A DNA stretch of 5,768 bases. Origin: an uncultured Synergistales bacterium (GTDB lineage: Bacteria > Synergistota > Synergistia > Synergistales > Aminobacteriaceae). The notes under the pieces were generated by a model that worked only from the letters and a program-made list of their open reading frames with translations, ran no database searches and was not told where the DNA came from. This document shows positions 1 to 5,768 of this stretch, piece after piece. Both the position numbers and the translations under genes were made by a program. The stretch covers positions 1 through 5,768 of the forward strand of contig CAJORD010000142.1 of NCBI GenBank assembly GCA_905236605.1. Reading direction: 5' to 3'. Numbering within the stretch: the first letter of the stretch is position 1; each line of letters starts with the position of its first letter.

Positions 1-42
1 TTTGGATTCAGAGATATTACAAACGAATTACAGGAGATAAAA
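1..42 (+). other. Leader of the antirepressor and possible tail of an upstream gene
   Basis: No complete gene fits here. One frame (from base 2) reads 12 codons and stops at TAA 38-40, two bases before the antirepressor ATG. That would suit a tightly packed upstream gene. Another frame (from base 3) stops at 51-53. The frame of the antirepressor itself is open back to base 1. An AGGAG Shine-Dalgarno at 32-36, six bases from ATG 43, is the only clear signal. No promoter can be recognised in 42 bases. Which upstream frame is coding, if any, cannot be decided from this window. Confidence 0.3.
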
Positions 43-834
43 ATGGAAAATAATTTGCAAATTTTTAATTACGGCTCAATCGACGTGCGAATCATGGCTC
101 AAGATTCAGAGCCGTGGTTTGTAGCAAAAGATGTGTGCGAGATTTTGGGACTGACAGACGTAACGAGTGCATTGAGAACGCTTGATGACGATGAAAAGCT
201 AGTCCGCAAAATTAGCGGAGCAGGTCAAGTCCGCATGATGGCAACGATTAACGAGTCCGGCCTCTATACGCTGATCATGCGAAGCACGAAGCCCGGAGCT
301 AAACAATTTCGTAAGTGGGTAACGGGTACGGTGTTGCCGTCAATCCGCAAAACTGGATTTTATGCAACGCCGAATACAATAGATAGTATTATTGCCGATC
401 CTGATAATTTCATAAAAGTGTTGCAGGAACTGAAAGCCACGCGAACAAAAGCGGCAGAACTTGAAACACAAATTGAAAACGACCGCCCGAAAGTTCTTTT
501 TGCTGAAGCCGTTGACGCGAGCAAGGACAGCATTTTAATCGGTAATTTTGCAACAATACTAAAACAAAAGGGAATCGACATTGGACAAAATCGACTTTTC
601 GCATGGTTCAGAGAGAACGGTTGGTTAATTAGATGTCGCGGCGAACGCTGGAATTTGCCCACGCAAAGAGGTTTAAATAGAGGATTTTTTGAAGTAAAGC
701 AGACCGTTATTACTAATCCTGACGGCAGTAAAATTCTCCGACCTACACCAAAAATAACTGGCAAAGGTCAAATTTTCTTCACAAATGGATTTTTAACAGG
801 AGAATTTACAACGGGGAGTGAGGTTCGACGATGA
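43..834 (+). CDS. Phage antirepressor, BRO-N plus KilAC (ANT) domains
   Basis: Seen: a 263-residue protein with an N-terminal BRO-N domain at about 5-107. Its typical run WFVAKDVCEILGL is at 25-37, followed by the LRTLDDDEK segment, ESGLYTLIMRS at 71-81 and the QFRKWVTGTVLPSIRKTG block at 88-105. A charged, probably coiled-coil linker follows at about 124-148, and then a KilAC/ANT-type C-terminal domain at about 149-252 (VLFAEAVDASKDSILIGNFA, then the QNRLFAWFRENGWL core). Known: proteins with this pairing bind DNA and, in several temperate phages, act as antirepressors or regulators of early genes. Inferred: it is a cytoplasmic regulator made with the replication proteins, since its stop overlaps the next start by 4 nt (ATGA). 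The start ATG 43 has an AGGAG site at 32-36. The frame is open upstream to the window edge, so a longer N-terminus cannot be excluded, but the domain already begins properly at this ATG. The family is secure; the target is unknown. Confidence 0.9.
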   Translation: MENNLQIFNYGSIDVRIMAQDSEPWFVAKDVCEILGLTDVTSALRTLDDDEKLVRKISGAGQVRMMATINESGLYTLIMRSTKPGAKQFRKWVTGTVLPSIRKTGFYATPNTIDSIIADPDNFIKVLQELKATRTKAAELETQIENDRPKVLFAEAVDASKDSILIGNFATILKQKGIDIGQNRLFAWFRENGWLIRCRGERWNLPTQRGLNRGFFEVKQTVITNPDGSKILRPTPKITGKGQIFFTNGFLTGEFTTGSEVRR

Positions 835-1736
835 GTAACAATCAAGAGATTCGTTCAAAGAGTGATTTTTGGTTCGCCTGCGTTGACCTTGATGTCATAC
901 GCGATAAAACCCTGTCGCAGACTGCAAAGTTTGTATTTACAGTGCTGTGTTCTTTTGTTACAATAAATAATCGCGGTTGCTGGCCGAGTAATGACGCTGT
1001 AGCTGAAGCCGCCGGAGTGTCCAAAATTACTGTAATTAGAGCATACAAAGAACTCGAAGCGCGAGGAATTATAACACGTTCCACTCGATACAACAAAAAC
1101 GAAGGCCAAACTTCATCTTACACGCTAATCGTTGGTCATAATGCGGAATGTTATAACGAGGGCGGGGTATCAGCTACGATACAGGGGGGTATCACGGACG
1201 ACACTCCCCCCGTATCACCAGTGACACCCAAAGGAAACCAAGAGAATAATATATATTACTCTAACGAGGGGGAAAAAGCCCCCGAACCCGCATGTGAACA
1301 GGAAACACGAAAAGAAATAACCAGCCCTGATAATTCTCAAAACAACGATGAAGCCTATGAACCAGAGCAAGCACCTGAAGTCATGCAACCGACAGCAAGA
1401 TATTTATTACAACGCACAGGACGCAAGAATTTAGCATGGAACGAGATTTCAGCGTTGCGTGAGCTTGCGGCCTCACAATATCCGACCCGAGTAAACAAGG
1501 AGATTGACAAGGCCGTCGAACGCTTTAATCGGCAAGGCCGAGACTTGAAAACACTGCGCTTTGAGTACATAGCGAGCGCGCTTGCTCATCAGCCAACGTA
1601 CAAGAAAAAATCAAAATCCAAAGTCGAAGCACCGAAACCGCAGGAAGTTGCAACATGCGCGAATGACAACGCCGATGAAGAGATGGCGCGGATTGAAGCC
1701 CTACAGGCGAAGTTTGATGAGGAGGCCAAACGATGA
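831..1736 (+). CDS. Phage replication initiator, winged-helix N-terminus (lambda O-like role)
   Basis: Seen: 301 residues in three parts. Residues 28-100 form a winged helix-turn-helix of the HTH_36 type. LSQTAKFVFTVLCSF is followed by WPSNDAVAEAAGVSKITVIR (51-70) with the recognition helix, then the YKELEARGII wing. Residues 103-187 are a low-complexity linker rich in G, P, N and E (GGVS, GGIT, PPVSPVTP, NEG twice). Residues 188-254 form a helical domain (ARYLLQRTGRKNLAWNEISA onwards) whose placement recalls the DnaD-like C-terminal domains of such initiators. The tail is lysine-rich (258-265), then acidic at the end. Known: phage initiators with this layout bind iterons in their own gene and recruit the helicase loader. 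Inferred: it binds the repeats at 1167-1227 inside its linker-coding DNA. The start ATG 831 has GAGGT at 820-824. Its stop overlaps the loader start by 4 nt. The initiator role is well supported by the neighbours; the DnaD similarity is tentative. Confidence 0.85.
   Translation: MSNNQEIRSKSDFWFACVDLDVIRDKTLSQTAKFVFTVLCSFVTINNRGCWPSNDAVAEAAGVSKITVIRAYKELEARGIITRSTRYNKNEGQTSSYTLIVGHNAECYNEGGVSATIQGGITDDTPPVSPVTPKGNQENNIYYSNEGEKAPEPACEQETRKEITSPDNSQNNDEAYEPEQAPEVMQPTARYLLQRTGRKNLAWNEISALRELAASQYPTRVNKEIDKAVERFNRQGRDLKTLRFEYIASALAHQPTYKKKSKSKVEAPKPQEVATCANDNADEEMARIEALQAKFDEEAKR
1167..1182 (+). repeat. Origin iteron 1 (perfect 5-bp arms)
   Basis: GTATCAGCTACGATAC. The arms GTATC and GATAC are exact reverse complements separated by 6 nt. 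It is preceded by a G-rich run (1160-1166). It is the most symmetrical of the three units, so it may be the strongest initiator site (inference). Confidence 0.7.
1184..1211 (+). repeat. G6/C6 inverted repeat enclosing iteron 2
   Basis: A run of six G (1184-1189) and a run of six C (1206-1211) can pair, leaving a 16-nt loop that contains nearly all of iteron 2. It could form a cruciform in DNA or a hairpin in mRNA. No T-run follows, so it is not a rho-independent terminator. A regulatory or origin function is inferred only from position. Confidence 0.45.
1189..1204 (+). repeat. Origin iteron 2
   Basis: GTATCACGGACGACAC. It begins 22 nt after iteron 1. Its right arm, GACAC, differs by one base from the perfect GATAC. 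It is read in a different codon phase from iterons 1 and 3 (encoding the end of GGIT and the DDT that follows), so its similarity is at DNA level and not forced by the peptide. It sits within the loop of the G6/C6 inverted repeat at 1184-1211. Confidence 0.7.
1212..1227 (+). repeat. Origin iteron 3
   Basis: GTATCACCAGTGACAC. It begins 23 nt after iteron 2, and its right arm GACAC matches that of iteron 2. The three units share GTATCA-N5-GAYAC. The last unit is 17 nt from the A/T tract, on the side expected for an unwinding element. Confidence 0.7.
1245..1258 (+). other. A/T tract, candidate DNA unwinding element
   Basis: Fourteen consecutive A/T bases (AATAATATATATTA) directly follow the iteron block, in otherwise mixed-composition DNA. 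They contain alternating TA steps, which melt easily. The tract encodes the NNIYY part of the initiator linker. By analogy with lambda and plasmid origins this is the likely first-melting site. Confidence 0.6.
1268..1283 (+). repeat. G5/C5 hairpin beside the A/T tract
   Basis: GGGGG and CCCCC arms flank a six-base loop AAAAAG. It lies 9 nt beyond the A/T tract and is a stable stem in single strand on either DNA strand. There is no T-run, so it is not an intrinsic terminator. It may mark the distal edge of the unwound region or a primase or loader entry structure, but that is speculation. Confidence 0.45.
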
Positions 1737-2716
1737 ACATCAGCGAACTTTCAAGGCACAAAATTACGCCTGAACAAAAAGCAAAATTTGACCGCGAACA
1801 GGCTGAAGCTCAAGACGTAGCCTTGAATTATCTCAAAGAGAAATTTCCAGGCGTTGATGAAAAAGTTTTCAGAACTGACTACGCCGGTTATCTACACGAA
1901 GAAATCATAGACTGGGCAACAGTTTACAAAGCCGCGATTATGGAAAGAGCTTGCGAAAATTGCAAACAGTCAGGCTGTGAAATTTATAAAATTATCGGCA
2001 TTGAAGGCTGTCGGCCACTGGTCAAAATCGCTGAAAGCACGAAAGGATACAAATTTCTTGATGTTCGATGGATTTACGGATTAGGTTGTAAATTTGAACA
2101 ATTAAACGGCGAATTTGGCGTAATGTTCCGCAAGAGCGGGCTTAAGAACTCGCATGTAAACATGACTTTCAAGAATTACGAATGCTCAAAATCCACTCCT
2201 GAAACTCGCACAGCAAAACTTGAAGCTATGAACGCGTCAGAAGAGCAATCATGCTTGATTATCGCAGGGAAGCCGGGCACAGGCAAAACTCACTTAGCCA
2301 TTGCAATCGCTATTCGCGCAATGGAACATGGACGACAGGCAATTTTTAGACTTGTAAGCGCGATGTTAGATGAAATTCAAGCAGTCATCAAAGAAAACGG
2401 CGATTATGACGGACTTATGAAAAAATTCATTACAGTTCCGTGCTTAGTTTTGGACGATTTAGGGCATGAGAATTTGACGCGTGCCAGAGCAGGATATTTG
2501 CACAGAATTATTGACGAACGCTACACTAACGACTTACAGACAATCGTTACAACTAATGCAAGAAGCGTCGAAGAGTTGTGCGCATGGAGCAATGGCGAGG
2601 CCGATTACATAACGCCGATAATTTCACGCCTAGAGAAGCATGGCAACTGGATTAGCATTCAGAACGCCGAAGATTATAGAACGAAAAAACGCGAGGTAAA
2701 CAACAATGCAAAATAA
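1733..2716 (+). CDS. DnaC/DnaI-like helicase loader, AAA+ ATPase
   Basis: Seen: 327 residues. The C-terminal AAA+ domain (about 165-312) has Walker A GKPGTGKTH (179-187, K185/T186), Walker B CLVLDDLG (237-244, D241/D242), sensor 1 TTN (273-275) and ISRL (297-300), whose R299 is a likely arginine finger. The N-terminal half holds a cysteine cluster: C74, C77, C82, C93 and C119. Known: DnaC/DnaI/IstB-family ATPases load the DnaB hexamer on single-stranded DNA, and the DnaI N-terminal domain carries a zinc-binding fold that contacts the helicase. Inferred: this protein bridges the initiator encoded before it and the helicase encoded after it. It is longer than E. coli DnaC (245) and close to DnaI (311). 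The start ATG 1733 has a textbook AGGAGG at 1720-1725. It overlaps the initiator by 4 nt and the helicase by 11 nt. An IstB transposition role is excluded by the absence of a transposase. Confidence 0.92.
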   Translation: MNISELSRHKITPEQKAKFDREQAEAQDVALNYLKEKFPGVDEKVFRTDYAGYLHEEIIDWATVYKAAIMERACENCKQSGCEIYKIIGIEGCRPLVKIAESTKGYKFLDVRWIYGLGCKFEQLNGEFGVMFRKSGLKNSHVNMTFKNYECSKSTPETRTAKLEAMNASEEQSCLIIAGKPGTGKTHLAIAIAIRAMEHGRQAIFRLVSAMLDEIQAVIKENGDYDGLMKKFITVPCLVLDDLGHENLTRARAGYLHRIIDERYTNDLQTIVTTNARSVEELCAWSNGEADYITPIISRLEKHGNWISIQNAEDYRTKKREVNNNAK

Positions 2717-4064
2717 TTTTACACAGCCGCAAAACACGCAGGCAGAGCGTGCGGTTATCGGTGCTTGCTTGATTTCTACGGAAGATCTTGCGAAAATTTC
2801 CGAGATTTTGAAGCCAGAAGATTTTTACGACGTAAACAACAAAATGGCTTATGAAACCTGCATTGAGCTTTATTTCGCGAATAAGCCCGTCGATCCAGTA
2901 ACTTTCCAAGCTGAGGCAACAAACAAAGGAATTTACAATCGCATAGGCGGTCAACCGTTCATAGCTGAAATTACAAGCGATGTAAGTGTGCTTATCAACG
3001 CGGTTTATTACGCAGAGCTTGTGAAAGGCGCGGCAATGCGACGGCGCATTATTGAGGCCGGTTATCAAATCTCTGCTCTTGGTGTAAAAACTGATGTAGC
3101 AACGAACGAGCTAATTGGAGAAGCGGAGAAAATAATTCTTGATACAGCGAACGAAAAAGAAGCCGCCGGGCCTGTATCAATTATAAATTTAATGCCTTCA
3201 GTGTTGACAAAGGTTGATGAGCTTAGAACAGGTATTAGAAAGCATACAGGATTTTTATCAAATTTTACGGATTTAGATAAAATTGTCGCAGGTTTTCAGC
3301 CGGGTACTTTGAACGTAATCGCGGCGCGTCCTTCTATGGGCAAAACGGCTCTAGCACTGAACATAGCGCAGTTCGGCGGCAACGGTGAAGAGAATACTTC
3401 AGTTTTGTTTTTCAGCCTCGAAATGTCATCAGAGCAACTTTTACACAGAATGCTTTCAGCACAGACACTGGATTTTAGTACGAAAGTAAAAATTTCTGCT
3501 ATAGCGTCTGGAGACCTGTCGGAGTATGATTATTACACGCTTCAGAACGCCGCGCAGAAGTTGCAGGAGCGAAAAATCCACATTTACGACACGCCCGAAT
3601 TAACTGCTATGGATTTTCGGACAAAATGCAGACGTTTCAAGACACGACACCCAGATTTATCGCTGATAGTTGTTGATTATTTACAACTTATGAAAGCGGA
3701 CAAGAAAAATAGTGATAATCGGCAGTATGAAGTTGCAGAGATTTCGCGCACTATGAAGTCAGTGGCTGTCGAACTTCAATGCCCTGTGATTGCATTGTCG
3801 CAATTATCGCGAGAGACGGAAAAGCGCAACGATAAAAAGCCGCAGTTGTCTGATTTACGGGATTCAGGCGCAATAGAACAGGACGCGGACACAGTTATCT
3901 TGCTCTATCGTGATGATTACTACAGCGACAACGAAAACAACGACTTAAAAAACAGTGTGGCAGAATTGCGAATTGCAAAGAACAGAAGCGGCAGTACAGG
4001 CGCGTGCCGACTGATTTTTCAGCGAGAATATACGAGGTTTGCAAACTATGGCAACGTGGATTAA
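2706..4064 (+). CDS. dnaB: DnaB-family replicative DNA helicase
   Basis: Seen: 452 residues, the usual DnaB length. The N-terminal helical domain is at about 9-110 (QNTQAERAVIGACLI at 9-23, LKPEDFYD at 35-42, VDPVTFQAE at 62-70). A linker helix region follows, then the RecA-like motor. This has Walker A ARPSMGKTA (207-215, K213/T214), the FFSLEMS motif with catalytic E239, Walker B LIVVDYLQLM (320-329, D324), SQLSRETEKR (365-374), SDLRDSGAIEQDAD (382-395) and the AKNRSGSTG segment (424-432) near the arginine finger. All hallmark residues are present, so the enzyme should be active as a hexameric, ATP-driven 5'-3' fork helicase. The start ATG 2706 has GAGGT at 2693-2697 inside the end of the loader gene, giving an 11-nt overlap that suggests coupled translation. 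Its own loader and primase flank it, so it need not depend on host DnaB. Confidence 0.97.
   Translation: MQNNFTQPQNTQAERAVIGACLISTEDLAKISEILKPEDFYDVNNKMAYETCIELYFANKPVDPVTFQAEATNKGIYNRIGGQPFIAEITSDVSVLINAVYYAELVKGAAMRRRIIEAGYQISALGVKTDVATNELIGEAEKIILDTANEKEAAGPVSIINLMPSVLTKVDELRTGIRKHTGFLSNFTDLDKIVAGFQPGTLNVIAARPSMGKTALALNIAQFGGNGEENTSVLFFSLEMSSEQLLHRMLSAQTLDFSTKVKISAIASGDLSEYDYYTLQNAAQKLQERKIHIYDTPELTAMDFRTKCRRFKTRHPDLSLIVVDYLQLMKADKKNSDNRQYEVAEISRTMKSVAVELQCPVIALSQLSRETEKRNDKKPQLSDLRDSGAIEQDADTVILLYRDDYYSDNENNDLKNSVAELRIAKNRSGSTGACRLIFQREYTRFANYGNVD
4034..4038 (+). promoter_or_regulatory. Ribosome binding site that fixes the primase start
   Basis: GAGGT lies 9 nt before ATG 4048 but directly abuts the in-frame TTG at 4039, leaving no spacer for that codon. 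The same GAGGT serves the initiator (820-824) and the helicase (2693-2697) at 6- and 8-nt spacing. This supports ATG 4048 as the start. Confidence 0.8.
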
Positions 4065-5763
4065 TCAAGAAATTTGCGCACAAATACAAAATTCTATCGA
4101 CATTGCAGAGGTAATTGGTGAGCATGTAAAATTCAAACGTTCGAGCCGCGGCTATGAAGGCTTATGCCCGTTCCACCAAGAGCGCACGCCCTCTTTTCAC
4201 GTTTACAGCGATACACAAAGTTACTACTGTTTCGGTTGCCATGAAGCAGGAAATATTTTCACATTCTTAATGAAAATTGAAAATGTTGGATTTCGTGAAG
4301 CTGTTGAAATTTTGGCGGAGCGTGCAGGAATTGCTTTGCCGACTTGTGAAAAGAAAACAGGCGAGAGAAATTTTTATGAAATTTTGGATTTAGCAGCTAA
4401 GTTTTATACTGAAAATTTAAGTGGTAATTCTGGGACTGCCGCCCGCGCCTATCTTGAACGCAGGAAGCTAGACAACACGGACATCGAGAGATTTTCATTG
4501 GGATATTCGCCTGCGTCGTGGAATGCACTTGCTAACCACTTGCGAGAGTGTGGTATTTCAGAAAAACAAATGTTAAATTCTGATTTAGTTTTACAAGGCA
4601 GGAGCGGGATTTATGATAAATATCGCGGGCGTGTGATTTTCCCAATTAAAAATCTTTCTGGAAAAATAATTGCGTTCGGAGGCCGCCTGATCGACGGTGA
4701 GGGAGCAAAATACATAAACAGCGCGGAAAGCGAGATTTACAGCAAACGCAAGAATTTATATTTACTCGACGTTGCAAAAAAATCTATTCGCGAAAAACGC
4801 CGTTCAATCCTTGTCGAAGGCTATATGGACGCAATTAGACTTCACAAATGCGGATTTACAGAAGCTGTAGCATCATTAGGAACGTCATTAACGGCGGAAC
4901 AAGCTGAGACGCTATCACGGTTTGCGGACAGATGTTATATTTGTTACGATAGCGATACAGCGGGACAATCTGCGGCTATTCGTGGTATGTATATTTTGGC
5001 TGAACACGGCCTAGATGTTCACGTGGTTACGCTCACTGACGGCAAAGACCCCGACGAGTTTTTAATTTCCAACCCTCCAGAAAAATTCGAGGAAGCGTTA
5101 CAAAATGCAAAACCGTTAGTATTGAAGCACATGGAAGTTTTAACGCCCGCGCTACAGGATTTATCGACAAGAAAGTCAGCAATGAAAGAACTTTTTGAGA
5201 GCTTGTTGAAGTTAGATATTTCTGAAGTCATGCAATACAAAACACAACTTAGCGAATTGACCGCAGTGCCGCCGAGCAAGATTGAGGAATGGTTTACTGC
5301 AAAATACAGGCAAAAATTGCCGGACGACACAAACATACAACAAGCTAAGCCAGAAAGATTGGATTTTCTTTTGGAAGCTGGATTTTGTGCGGTATTGTTT
5401 CATTCTATCGAATGCAGGCTAAGACTGAAGCCGGAGGATATTTCAAGATATTTACGCGGCAGAATAACTTCCAGTGTTGCATTCGCGTTTTTGACTGAAA
5501 ATCCAGACACGTTAATTAATTTGTGGCTGTCTATGGGTGAGACGGATAAAATCGCGTTAATCACTCGTGGCGAGGAATTTTTAGCACGAATGAAAGATTT
5601 AACCCTTGCTGAAAAATGGCAAAAAATTTGTGCTACATTGAAAACTAAAATGCTTGCAAGGCGGCTGAAAGAGTTGAATGTAAAAATTCAAAAATCGCAG
5701 GCTACTCCAGAAGAACTCATGGAATTACGGGACTTAAAGAGAGAAATGTCGGGTGTAGCATGA
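4048..5763 (+). CDS. dnaG: DnaG-type DNA primase, full length
   Basis: Seen: 571 residues from ATG 4048. The CHC2 zinc-binding domain carries C40, H43, C61 and C64 (LCPFHQERTPSFHV, then YYCFGCHEAGN). The catalytic core has KYRGRVIFPI (191-200), FGGR (210-213) and KYINSAES (221-228). The TOPRIM motif LVEGYMDA (255-262) has E257, and YDSDTAGQ (300-307) has the metal-binding D301 and D303. DGKDPDEFL (331-339) follows. A C-terminal helical region (about 435-571) occupies the place of the helicase-binding domain. Known: DnaG makes RNA primers at the fork and is stimulated by contact with DnaB. Length and domain order match cellular DnaG (E. coli 581), not the shorter fused or TOPRIM-only primases common in phages. 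It overlaps dnaB by 17 nt. The in-frame TTG 4039 would add three residues but lacks a spaced Shine-Dalgarno site. Confidence 0.96.
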   Translation: MATWINQEICAQIQNSIDIAEVIGEHVKFKRSSRGYEGLCPFHQERTPSFHVYSDTQSYYCFGCHEAGNIFTFLMKIENVGFREAVEILAERAGIALPTCEKKTGERNFYEILDLAAKFYTENLSGNSGTAARAYLERRKLDNTDIERFSLGYSPASWNALANHLRECGISEKQMLNSDLVLQGRSGIYDKYRGRVIFPIKNLSGKIIAFGGRLIDGEGAKYINSAESEIYSKRKNLYLLDVAKKSIREKRRSILVEGYMDAIRLHKCGFTEAVASLGTSLTAEQAETLSRFADRCYICYDSDTAGQSAAIRGMYILAEHGLDVHVVTLTDGKDPDEFLISNPPEKFEEALQNAKPLVLKHMEVLTPALQDLSTRKSAMKELFESLLKLDISEVMQYKTQLSELTAVPPSKIEEWFTAKYRQKLPDDTNIQQAKPERLDFLLEAGFCAVLFHSIECRLRLKPEDISRYLRGRITSSVAFAFLTENPDTLINLWLSMGETDKIALITRGEEFLARMKDLTLAEKWQKICATLKTKMLARRLKELNVKIQKSQATPEELMELRDLKREMSGVA

Positions 5764-5768
5764 AAAAA
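5760..5768 (+). CDS. Possible start of a further downstream gene (cut by window end)
   Basis: The primase stop TGA (5761-5763) forms an ATGA with an ATG at 5760, the same 4-nt overlap used at two upstream junctions. Only ATG AAA AAA is visible. The upstream sequence has just a weak GGGTG (5751-5755), a poor Shine-Dalgarno, so translation would rely on coupling. No product can be assigned. Confidence 0.35.

Larger units (their letters stand above)
1150..1283 (+). other. Candidate phage replication origin inside the initiator gene
   Basis: Three 16-bp palindromic iterons (1167-1227), a purine-rich spacer, a 14-bp pure A/T tract (1245-1258) and a G5/C5 hairpin (1268-1283) lie in this order in DNA encoding residues 107-151 of the initiator. 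A perfect 8-bp palindrome, GTTATAAC (1150-1157), and the direct repeat TAACGAGGG (1154-1162 and 1262-1270) bracket the region. Known precedent: lambda ori lies within gene O and consists of palindromic iterons followed by an AT-rich unwinding region. Inferred: initiator binds the iterons, the A/T tract melts, and the DnaC-like loader delivers DnaB. The sequence pattern is seen directly; origin activity is inference. Confidence 0.75.

Noticed and set aside
360..764. Minus-strand open frame of 134 codons inside the antirepressor gene
   Set aside because: It is fully antisense to a gene with clear domains, has no recognisable motif, and is a shadow frame.
1160..1189. G-quadruplex from the G-runs around iteron 1
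   Set aside because: The runs are uneven, with a 16-nt loop between the second and third blocks. The phased inverted repeats explain the region better.
1167..1227. CRISPR-like short array
   Set aside because: The units are 16 bp with 6-7 nt spacers and lie inside a coding region. The sizes do not fit CRISPR, and no cas gene is present.
1268..1283. G/C hairpin as a rho-independent terminator
   Set aside because: There is no T-run on either side in either orientation, and it sits in the middle of an intact gene.
1504..1529. TTGACA with TTTAAT as a promoter inside the initiator gene
   Set aside because: The spacing is only 14 nt and the -10 match is poor.
1733..2716. IstB transposition helper ATPase in place of a helicase loader
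   Set aside because: There is no IstA-type transposase or terminal repeats nearby, and the gene sits between an initiator and DnaB.
2652..3068. Minus-strand open frame of 138 codons across the loader-helicase junction
   Set aside because: It is antisense to well-supported genes, has a cysteine-rich composition typical of shadow frames, and shows no domain.
3204..3209. TTGACA as a promoter -35 box inside dnaB
   Set aside because: No acceptable -10 element lies 16-18 nt downstream, and the hexamer is explained by codons of the helicase.

Overview
The window is a compact replication module from a temperate bacteriophage or prophage. Five complete genes all lie on the + strand and every junction between them overlaps, so there is no intergenic gap. 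In order they are a BRO-N/KilAC antirepressor, a winged-helix replication initiator, a DnaC/DnaI-type helicase loader, a DnaB-type replicative helicase and a full-length DnaG-type primase. Together they would supply origin recognition, helicase loading, unwinding and priming. No polymerase, SSB, integrase or structural gene is visible here.

The DNA is moderately AT-rich, and the genes carry strong Shine-Dalgarno sites (AGGAG, AGGAGG, and GAGGT three times). This fits a bacterial host, possibly a Gram-positive or Synergistota-like gut bacterium, but nothing here fixes the host and that guess is weak.

Layout: 1-42 is the leader of the antirepressor and perhaps the tail of an upstream gene. 43-834 is the antirepressor. 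831-1736 is the initiator. 1733-2716 is the loader. 2706-4064 is the helicase. 4048-5763 is the primase, starting at ATG 4048 rather than the in-frame TTG 4039. 5760-5768 may be the start of a further gene.

The most interesting signal is inside the initiator gene, at about 1150-1283, in the stretch that encodes its low-complexity linker. Three 16-bp imperfect inverted repeats (consensus GTATCA-N5-GAYAC) begin at 1167, 1189 and 1212, so their half-sites alternate in orientation almost exactly every helical turn. Because the 22- and 23-nt steps shift reading frame, the repeats cannot be explained by a repeated peptide. They are followed by a 14-bp all-A/T tract (1245-1258) and a G/C hairpin (1268-1283). 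The architecture matches the lambda ori inside gene O: palindromic iterons followed by an AT-rich unwinding region. I infer that this is the phage replication origin, bound by the protein it is embedded in. The gene families are known; the exact iteron set may not have been described.
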